Shown: positions 48,656 to 54,962 of the stretch, in pieces
Layout of the letters: each line of letters starts with the position of its first letter
How positions within the stretch are numbered: the first letter of the stretch is position 1
Source of the DNA: Myxosarcina sp. GA_180221_E-2-1-MAG-40_15
GTDB taxonomy: Bacteria > Cyanobacteriota > Cyanobacteriia > Cyanobacteriales > Xenococcaceae
Length of the DNA: 54,962 nt
Assembly: GCA_020692205.1 (NCBI GenBank)
Contig: JAIMKV010000026.1
Location: 1 to 54,962 of the forward strand
Direction: 5' to 3'
The notes under the pieces: generated by a model
Seen by the model: the letters and a program-made list of their open reading frames with translations, nothing else
What the model was told of the DNA's origin: nothing
The model's database searches: none
Position numbers and translations under genes: made by a program

Positions 48656-49714
48656 TTAGACAGTCATACAGTAGGTAGCTAAAATTTCAATACAGTTGGC
48701 GATCGCACCTAAATGAGCAATTTCATAACCGTGGGTATTTTGGGTGGGAAAACTTAAACAAGCACCCCGGGAAACATGACCAAACTTCATCGCGATCGAG
48801 GCATCGCTACCAAAACCATCGATTACGGCTAACTGTAGCGGAATTCCGGCTTTAGATGCTGCGGTACGAATTTCAGCATTGAGAAATTCGTCATAAACGC
48901 CGTAGTTATCTTGAGATAATAAGACAGGGGCAATGCCAGATTCAATTGGGTATTCATCGGCTAGGGGACAAATCTCTAAGGCAATCAGGGCATCTAAAGT
49001 CTGGTTTTGGGTAAAGTATAGTGCGCCAATTGCGCCGACTTCTTCCTTGGCTGATGCTACTAAATAGATATCTACAGGAGGCTGAGCTAGCTTTGATGCC
49101 AGAGAGAGCAAAATAGCTACAGAAGCTTTATTGTCTAGGGTATAGCTAGCAATATAGTCTTTGAGGCGAAAAGGCTGTTTACGGTGTTTGCCGATGACTA
49201 CCCTAGTACCAGGGCGTACACCTAAAGCAGCTAATTCTTCAAGACTAGACTTGGTTTCTACCCAAGCATCTTCCCAAATTAACGGAGTGTCTATCTGCTG
49301 GGATTTTTGGGGTGACTCATGAGAAACGTGACAAGAACCGAAAGAGAGAATACCGCTAATAACTTCTTGATCGCCTAAAATATCAACTACTCCTTCGCCA
49401 TACACCCAAGGAAATGAACCTCCCAAACGGCGCACCTGTAAACAACCATCGGCATCAATGGACTTAACAATCATGCCGATTTCATCCTTGTGGGCGGTAA
49501 TCGCGATCGCTCTATCGGATTGACCAGGAATTTTCGCAATTACGTTGCCTGAGCGATCCTGCCAAGTGTCTATGTTTAAAGCCTGAAACTGTTCTATTAT
49601 TGTTCGATCTACCTCGGTTTCCATTCCGCTAGGGGAATGACACAAAACTAATTTTTGGATTTGGTCAAATAGGCAATCGTAATCTGTAGCGGGCTTGCTA
49701 CCATTAGTTTCCAT
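48656..49714 (-). CDS. M42-family aminopeptidase
   Basis: 352 aa metallopeptidase. Metal ligands are visible in ITAHKDEIGM (His), SYTLDNKASV (bridging Asp), SAKEEVGAIG (catalytic and metal Glu), and the final NTHGYEIAHL (His). M42 enzymes are tetrahedral cytoplasmic peptidases trimming peptides after proteasome- or Clp-like degradation. ATG at 49714. The short gap to the truncated AIR-synthase-like gene suggests they once formed an operon. Confidence 0.88.
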   Translation of the reverse strand: METNGSKPATDYDCLFDQIQKLVLCHSPSGMETEVDRTIIEQFQALNIDTWQDRSGNVIAKIPGQSDRAIAITAHKDEIGMIVKSIDADGCLQVRRLGGSFPWVYGEGVVDILGDQEVISGILSFGSCHVSHESPQKSQQIDTPLIWEDAWVETKSSLEELAALGVRPGTRVVIGKHRKQPFRLKDYIASYTLDNKASVAILLSLASKLAQPPVDIYLVASAKEEVGAIGALYFTQNQTLDALIALEICPLADEYPIESGIAPVLLSQDNYGVYDEFLNAEIRTAASKAGIPLQLAVIDGFGSDASIAMKFGHVSRGACLSFPTQNTHGYEIAHLGAIANCIEILATYCMTV

Positions 49715-49810
49715 AATCTGGGCAATGTATTCAATTGGATTGACTATACCACTTATATTGTTGTCAGCTTAAGATCTGAATTTTTTGAGGATCATGTTTA
49801 TTGATCTCTC

Positions 49811-52372
49811 TTAGTGAGAATCAAAATCAGTTTCTGCTCTTTCTTCGGCTGATGACAATACTTCCGCCTCTTTAGGTTTCGCCATGGCTTCTTCTGAATC
49901 GTTAAGCTGTAGCAGTTTGCTAGCTTCGTTTGCAGCTAAAGGACGACCAAACCAAAATCCTTGCATATAATTACAATTCAAGCTACGTAACAATTCAACT
50001 TGCTCTTGAGTTTCGACACCTTCAGCGACTATTCTCAACTTAAAACCTTTGCCTAATTCAATTAATGCCCTCACAATGGCTAAATCTTGAGGACTATCGG
50101 TAAGTTGCTGAACCAAAAAGCGATCTATTTTTAAAGTATCAAGGGGAATTTGCTTGAGATATTCCAAAGCTAAAAATCCTGTGGTCAAGCCGTCGATCGC
50201 AATTGAAACTCCTAAATCTTTTAATTGGTTAACCAAGTGTCGACTATGGTCTATATTATCCATCAAGGTTGCCGCATTAATTTCCAATTCTAATAAGCTG
50301 GCATCTAATTCAGTTTCGGCCAAGATCTCGGCAATTTTCTGCGGCAGGCTTGATTGCTGGAATTGAACCAAAGACAAGCTAACAGTAATTTTGGATGAAG
50401 GCAAAGCTTGAGTTTGCCACTGCTTATTCTGGGTACAGGCAGTGCGAATTGTCCATTCCCCAATTGGTACAATTAGTTTAGTTTTTTCAGCTAATTTGAT
50501 AAAATTTCCTGGTGCAACCAAACCTAATTCTGGATGTTCCCAACGCAGCAAAGCTTCTATGGCTACAATTATGCCGCTGCTAATGTCAATTTGGGGCTGA
50601 TAATAAAGTTGAAATTCCTCTCGATTTATAGCTTGTTCTAATAAACTTTCTAATTCTAAAGCTACCAAGGCTTGAGAATTCATTGCTTCATCATAAAATT
50701 GATAACTGCTTTTATTGTTACAAGCGCGTTCTAAGGCTGTATTGGCACTAGCTAACAAGATTTCTGGATCGACTCCATCTTGAGGATAAATTGCAATTCC
50801 TGTAGCATTATCGATCGTCGCCTGAGTTTTTCCTAAGATAAAAGATTGCTTAATAGATTGACTGATTCGTTGATTAATTTTGATTACTTCTTCTAGATCA
50901 CTAACTTGAGGTAATAACAAGGCAAATTTATCTTCTTGCCAACGAATAACCGTATCTCCTGCGCGTAAGCAAGTACTTAATCTTTTCTCCAAAGCTAATA
51001 GTAATTTGTTACTTTTTTCTGCTCCAAAAGTAGCATTTATATCAGGCAAAAATTCTAGCTTACAGAACATAATTGCTAAAAGCTTTTGACTTCTTTTAGC
51101 GCTAGCGATCGCCGTCAATAATTGTTGATTAAATAAATCTCTTCTCGATAAATCTATTGCTGGTTTGGGGCTAATTTCTATCGAAGTATTGGTGGTAAAG
51201 TTACAGATAACCAAGCAGATTTTCTCCTCCGAGCCAAGCTTGATTAAATCTAGGCGAATTCTCGCTTTAATCAGACTGCTGTTCTGATGGCGCAACAGAT
51301 ACTCTCCTTCTAAACCATTTTTCTCAGCTATGATTCTCCGTAGAACTGAAGCAAATTTTTCCGATTCACTAACCAGCTCATAGATATTCATCTGCAACAA
51401 TTCAATATCAGAATAACCTAGTAACTCACTACAGGCAGGATTAACTTCAACTATCTGCTTCGTGGCTGATTCAACTAAAATAATTCCCTCAAAGATTTGT
51501 TGAGTTATCTGACTATAAAGAGATTTAGTCTGCTGTAACTCGGCTGCTAATGTTTTCTGCTGACTGATATCTGTAATATAGTTTCTAATTACTCTTTTTT
51601 CAGGTAGATAATGAGCAGTTTGCCAGAAAGTTTTGTCTTCTATGGTAATTTCTCGGCTAATTACATTGTCATGTCCCTGATGATATTGAGCAATTAGATT
51701 TTCTAGTAGAGGATGGTGTAGTTTTTGATGATGAATATCTTTAAAGTGAATAATTCCTGCTGAATTTATGTAGGTAATATTGCCATATAAATCTATTTCG
51801 ATAATTGGCTGGGGACTCAGTTCAGCTAAAGATGTATTTGGCGCATCTTCAACTGGTTTATGACTTTTATAACTGCTCTTTGCTTCAGGAGTAACAACCG
51901 TCTCTTTATTGATAAAGGTGTCTCGATTAATTACACCATTTAATGGTGGACTAAGATGAGGTGAGTTAATATCTTTTGACTTTGAAGTATTATCTGGTGG
52001 CTCGGAAGAAATTTTATATCTTACCGAAGCATCCCCGCTAAAATGCACCACATCCCCAGGCTGCAATTCATGAACTAAACTTTTTTTTCCATTAATATAG
52101 ATGCCGTTTCTGCTTCTATTGCCCTGCAAATCTCCATCTAAAATCCAATAGGAGCATTGATTAGTTTTAACATCTGTTCTTCTAAGAAGAGTGGCATGAT
52201 TGCGCGAAGTTTTCTGGCAGGAAAGAACAATATCATTACTAGAATGACGACCAACGGAGTAAGTAGCAGCATCAAGATGAATTTCTCTTTCAAAAGAAGG
52301 ATCTTCAATTACTAGTATGTGGTGAACTCGATCTAAATCCATGGTCTGATTTTGGTGATGATTTGTATCCAT
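49811..52372 (-). CDS. FHA-PAS-GGDEF-EAL protein with degenerate catalytic sites
   Basis: 853 aa. An N-terminal FHA domain (about 20-120, SVGRHSSNDIVL and SRNHA) is followed by one divergent and one clear PAS domain (about 185-265, 285-395), a GGDEF-like domain (about 415-565) and an EAL domain (about 580-825). The GGDEF signature reads QEDKF. In EAL, EALLRW, LKID and AEGVE are present, but the NLS Asn is Ser, the second Glu of the ExTE region is Ala, and DDFGTG reads DGLTTG. It is probably a phospho-Thr-binding scaffold or c-di-GMP sensor, not an active enzyme. ATG at 52372. Confidence 0.85.
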   Translation of the reverse strand: MDTNHHQNQTMDLDRVHHILVIEDPSFEREIHLDAATYSVGRHSSNDIVLSCQKTSRNHATLLRRTDVKTNQCSYWILDGDLQGNRSRNGIYINGKKSLVHELQPGDVVHFSGDASVRYKISSEPPDNTSKSKDINSPHLSPPLNGVINRDTFINKETVVTPEAKSSYKSHKPVEDAPNTSLAELSPQPIIEIDLYGNITYINSAGIIHFKDIHHQKLHHPLLENLIAQYHQGHDNVISREITIEDKTFWQTAHYLPEKRVIRNYITDISQQKTLAAELQQTKSLYSQITQQIFEGIILVESATKQIVEVNPACSELLGYSDIELLQMNIYELVSESEKFASVLRRIIAEKNGLEGEYLLRHQNSSLIKARIRLDLIKLGSEEKICLVICNFTTNTSIEISPKPAIDLSRRDLFNQQLLTAIASAKRSQKLLAIMFCKLEFLPDINATFGAEKSNKLLLALEKRLSTCLRAGDTVIRWQEDKFALLLPQVSDLEEVIKINQRISQSIKQSFILGKTQATIDNATGIAIYPQDGVDPEILLASANTALERACNNKSSYQFYDEAMNSQALVALELESLLEQAINREEFQLYYQPQIDISSGIIVAIEALLRWEHPELGLVAPGNFIKLAEKTKLIVPIGEWTIRTACTQNKQWQTQALPSSKITVSLSLVQFQQSSLPQKIAEILAETELDASLLELEINAATLMDNIDHSRHLVNQLKDLGVSIAIDGLTTGFLALEYLKQIPLDTLKIDRFLVQQLTDSPQDLAIVRALIELGKGFKLRIVAEGVETQEQVELLRSLNCNYMQGFWFGRPLAANEASKLLQLNDSEEAMAKPKEAEVLSSAEERAETDFDSH

Positions 52373-52697
52373 GTTGCTCTGAACATCAATTAAAATTGAT
52401 TTTCAAAAAATAGTCGTGCAGCAATGCTACTTAAATAATTTAAATACGCCTGATGTGAAATAGCTTCGTTCAAATGGACTGGTTTTTAGCTTTTAGCTTT
52501 TAAAATTCAGCTATGTCAGATGATCATCAATTTTATTGTTCCCCAAAGTAGTTATAAAGTATCAGTATCAATTAAATTATTGATTCCATATTACTAATCA
52601 AATAGACAGATCAAGCAAAAAAGTAGTAAATTTGCGGTTAGACAATCCTGTAATTGAAGCATAGGCTGGAGTAGATGAAATGGTTTTAGATTAATTC
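52373..52697. other. Intergenic region upstream of comM
   Basis: 325 A+T-rich nt between divergent genes, with no open frame. It holds two-and-a-half TTTTAGC heptamers at 52484-52504, the same family as the arrays in the element 3' of comM. Promoters are not assigned. Confidence 0.5.
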
Positions 52698-53060
52698 ATG
52701 TTGGCAAGGGTTTGGAGCGCAGCAATCGTAGGTATTAACGCAGTTAAAGTAGGTGTTGAGGTCGATGTTTCAGGAGGACTGCCGAAAATTATTGTGGTCG
52801 GATTACCTGATGTGGCAATTCAAGAATCTCGAGAACGAGTCAAGGCTGCGCTTAAAAATGCCGATTTTGCTTTTCCCGTGCGTAAAATTGTGATTAATCT
52901 TACTCCTGCTGATCTACGCAAAGAGGGACCATGCTTTGATTTACCGATTAGCGTTGGGATTTTAGCCGCATCAGAACAGTTAAATCCTCAGCTATTAGGA
53001 GATTATTTGTTTTATGGCGAGGTTTCCTTTAATAACGGTTTTTTGACGACCGCATGGTAG
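52698..53060 (+). pseudogene. comM: ComM/YifB Mg-chelatase-like ATPase, 5' part, interrupted
   Basis: Residues 1-110 match the N-terminal Lon-like domain of ComM/YifB: ARVWSAAIVGINAVKVGVEVD, GLPKIIVVGLPDVAIQESRERV, INLTPADLRKEGPCFDLP, and LLGDYLFYGEVS. After that the family would continue (L)DGSLRPV..., but here the frame reads FNNGFLTTAW and stops at 53060. The usual length is about 500 aa, so the AAA+ domain is missing. The break falls close to 53027. ComM aids branch migration of transforming DNA. The remaining 3' part is expected beyond the window. Confidence 0.82.
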
Positions 53061-53279
53061 TCTTTTATTAGCTCTTAGCTTTTAGCCCTTAGCTTTTAGC
53101 TTTCCTTCGGTCGACGCAGCCGTTACGGGCTAAGCCCTGCACTAATTAATCAGCGTAGCCAATTACGGATTAGCTTCCCTAAAGGACTCGCTTCGCATCG
53201 CGCGTCACCGCAGGTCGTAGTGACTGGATAGCGTAGAAGGCTAAAAGCTAAAAGCTAATAGCTAAAAGCTAATAGAAAG
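53061..53279. repeat. Long imperfect inverted repeat of heptamers before the recombinase
   Basis: The first about 48 nt (53061-53108) and the last about 45 nt (53237-53279) are near reverse complements built of TTTTAGC/GCTAAAA units. Between them lie about 130 nt of more G+C-rich sequence. The whole could fold into one long hairpin placed directly before the recombinase ATG. Confidence 0.8.
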
Positions 53280-54764
53280 ATGAAAGCATTTTACTTTAGA
53301 TTCTCAGCTCGCGACACTGCTTTGGACAAATTGGGCTTCGATCGCTGTTGGCAATCAGCAATTGAGTGGGGATGCCATGAGGACGATATTTACTGGGATT
53401 TTGACAGTGGCGCAAACCCCAACCGCGAGAATTATCTGAAGCTGATTGAAGCAATAAAGACGCAGAAATACACTGAAATAGGAACTCCTAACCAGACTAG
53501 GATGCACCGAGACAGCGTAGAGTCTCAGCTTTTTGGCAGATTACTCAGGAAAAAAGGAGTTAAGCTACACCTGTTGGAATCTAGAGGAGAGCTAAATCTC
53601 GAAACTTCTGAAGCCAGGCGACAATATAGTCTGGACGGGCTTTTTGCCGAATGGGAGTACGAGAAGATTCAGGAAAGGAATATTAGAAATTGGCAGGACT
53701 TGAGAAACAAAAAAATCAGCGTATTTACTCCTTTTGGCTATGTTTTAAATAGCGATCGCAAACCAGAATTAGATCTTACGCCAACGGTTTGCCTGATAGA
53801 AACTAAGGAAATTCTCAGTTATGGCAATATTTTGCAGGAGATTATCTGTCTGGCTTTTGAACTTGGCAGCCTCAATCAGGTAGTTAAAGCTGTCCATAGC
53901 AAATATGGAATTTGTCGATTTAACTCGGAAAATTTACAGCCAAAGAAACGACGAATTAGAAAAAAAAAGCTCAATCCCCATACCAACAATCCCCATATTC
54001 ACCGTAAACCGCTATTTTTCTCAGTTTCAGGTTTAACTAATTTGCTGAGAAATGAGATTTTAATTGGCAACTTGGTTTACCTCAAGGGAACAGAACGACA
54101 GGTAACTATTTTCAATAACCACGCACCATTAATGAGCATTACAGAATTTCAGCGTCTGGGAAAGATAATTTCTGGCAAGGCTAACCCTTTTTCTGCCAAA
54201 GGATCTGTAGCTAAATACCCTCTGACTGGATTAATCTTTTGTGGGCTTTGTGGTGGCGCTTGCTATTCGGCTAAATGCGGTAACAGGGGCAGACAGAGAA
54301 ATTATTACTATTTCAAATGCAAAAACATCAGAAATAACTGTAAATCCAAGCCAATTCGTTCTGAGTTAGTCGAAGCTGCCGTAGTCGAACAGTTAATTAA
54401 AAAACACCAGCAGATTAAAGATCTGGCCACTAAACCGACAGAGACAAAAGTAAATCCCCAAGAGGTCGCACTTTCTAAGCAGCTAGTGGGGCTGCTTAAT
54501 TTACCGCTGCAAAATGAGGCAATTAGAAAGTCTATCGAGCAAACCAAGCTCGAAATCGACAAACTAAAAAGCTTGGAGGTAATTGAAACTGAAGTCAGCC
54601 TAAGTAGAGCCGAGCTTCTAGAATCGGTATTTCAAAATCCTCTATACTGGGAAACCCTGCCCGAAGCGCAGAAGCGAGAAATTTATCACACCCTAATATC
54701 TAAGATAATTCTTGGCATTAAGGATGAAAAAAGCTATGTCGATCGGATTGATTTATTGGTTTAG
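53280..54764 (+). CDS. Large serine recombinase (XisF-like site-specific recombinase)
   Basis: 494 aa. The resolvase domain (about 1-140) begins AFYFRFSARDT with the nucleophile S9 in the YxRxS pattern. A recombinase domain follows (about 160-310), then a zinc ribbon with C321 and C324 (FCGLCGG) and a later CKNIRNNC pair, and a coiled-coil-like C-terminus (about 370-440). Such proteins integrate and excise phages and cyanobacterial elements; XisF of the Anabaena fdxN element is a relative by architecture. It sits at the edge of the DNA that interrupts comM. ATG at 53280. Confidence 0.88.
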   Translation: MKAFYFRFSARDTALDKLGFDRCWQSAIEWGCHEDDIYWDFDSGANPNRENYLKLIEAIKTQKYTEIGTPNQTRMHRDSVESQLFGRLLRKKGVKLHLLESRGELNLETSEARRQYSLDGLFAEWEYEKIQERNIRNWQDLRNKKISVFTPFGYVLNSDRKPELDLTPTVCLIETKEILSYGNILQEIICLAFELGSLNQVVKAVHSKYGICRFNSENLQPKKRRIRKKKLNPHTNNPHIHRKPLFFSVSGLTNLLRNEILIGNLVYLKGTERQVTIFNNHAPLMSITEFQRLGKIISGKANPFSAKGSVAKYPLTGLIFCGLCGGACYSAKCGNRGRQRNYYYFKCKNIRNNCKSKPIRSELVEAAVVEQLIKKHQQIKDLATKPTETKVNPQEVALSKQLVGLLNLPLQNEAIRKSIEQTKLEIDKLKSLEVIETEVSLSRAELLESVFQNPLYWETLPEAQKREIYHTLISKIILGIKDEKSYVDRIDLLV

Positions 54765-54765
54765 C

Positions 54766-54795
54766 CATTAGCCATTAGCCATTAGCTTTTAGCTA
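54766..54795. repeat. Heptamer tandem repeat after the recombinase
   Basis: Three TTAGCCA units and one TTAGCTT unit directly follow the recombinase stop. With the array at 53061-53279, the recombinase gene is bracketed by the same repeat family. Confidence 0.7.
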
Positions 54796-54909
54796 AGCTA
54801 TTCTTCTTGGTGCGGTTCAATTATTAGGGATAATTCTGACCGCTTAGGTCAGTTATTATTCCCTCACAGCAAAGTGTTGAAAAAGAGACTGAGCAAGCCT
54901 TTGGAGTTC

Positions 54910-54926
54910 TCCGTTTTCAAAACGGA
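54910..54926. repeat. Perfect 8-bp palindrome near the window end
   Basis: TCCGTTTT and AAAACGGA are separated by one C. It lies inside the element, 146 nt after the recombinase. It is a candidate repressor, recombinase accessory or terminator site; function unknown. Confidence 0.55.
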
Positions 54927-54962
54927 AAACCCAGATTGCCTGAATAGCGGATGTTAGGGTGG

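Larger units (their letters stand above)
53028..54962. mobile_element. Integrated element inside comM (left end; right end outside window)
   Basis: From the point where comM homology stops, the DNA carries a heptamer-rich inverted repeat and a large serine recombinase gene reading away from the left junction. A recombinase gene at the edge of an element that splits a conserved gene is the usual layout of phage-like or heterocyst-type excisable elements. The left attachment site is presumably near 53010-53040. The full size and cargo cannot be seen. Confidence 0.65.

Noticed and set aside
53061-53279. Inverted repeat considered as an insertion sequence
   Set aside because: No transposase frame between the arms and no target duplication visible; kept as a repeat only.
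1-54962. tRNA, rRNA or tmRNA genes
   Set aside because: A scan for T-loop-like GGTTCGAATC words and for rRNA-like stretches on both strands found none that fold as an RNA gene.

Overview
The window comes from a cyanobacterium. Evidence seen directly: photosystem II factors (Psb28 and a Psb35-like protein), the cyanobacterial response regulator RpaB next to radA, phylloquinone genes (menF, menD, menA), a phytyl-phosphate-kinase-like membrane protein, carotenoid genes (crtH, cruF, cruG), a b6f haem-assembly (CCB) protein, and more than 60 exact copies (counted by eye) of the HIP1 octamer GCGATCGC. A chromosome rich in A+T, pseudogene remnants and dispersed AGCTTTT-type heptamer repeats would fit a large-genome unicellular or colonial lineage, but the species cannot be fixed from this sequence. 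I found no tRNA, rRNA or CRISPR array.

Layout. 1-7.5 kb: a membrane GTPase with a small partner, L/F-tRNA transferase, a VTE6-like protein, a Psb35-like protein, an SpkB-like kinase, a CCB protein and rpaB. 7.8-16.3 kb: radA, an aldo/keto reductase, a HerA-like ATPase, gatA and the cruF-cruG myxol glycoside pair. 16.5-20 kb: a small SPOR protein, mnmA, a decayed grpB-like gene and sparse DNA with one possible 36-aa membrane peptide. 20-27.2 kb: menF-menD diverging from menA-ridA, then a glycosyltransferase and a histone-deacetylase-family hydrolase. 27.3-30.3 kb: two convergent sensor kinases with complementary defects. 30.5-36.8 kb: crtH, gluconate kinase, a DUF1361-like remnant, psb28, an orphan cytosine methyltransferase and a tandem CBM-like/beta-helix protein. 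36.9-45 kb: ftsH, then the outer-membrane cluster bamA-lpxC-fabZ-lpxA, and purC. 45-52.4 kb: small conserved proteins, an orphan peptide-type ABC permease, rsmH overlapping a truncated AIR-synthase-like gene, an M42 peptidase and an FHA-PAS-GGDEF-EAL protein. 52.7-55 kb: a comM/yifB gene cut at about codon 110, followed by a large serine recombinase.

Most of the window is ordinary core genome. The strongest leads are: (1) comM interrupted by an element carrying a large serine recombinase, organised like the excisable elements of heterocyst genes or the comK prophage; (2) the convergent kinase pair, in which one protein keeps the ATPase boxes but has Gln where the phospho-acceptor His should be, while the other keeps the His but has lost the ATP-binding boxes; (3) the doubly degenerate GGDEF-EAL protein with an FHA domain; (4) the rsmH/AIR-synthase scar whose breakpoint lies at a HIP1 site; (5) the tandem CBM-like beta-helix protein with no signal peptide.
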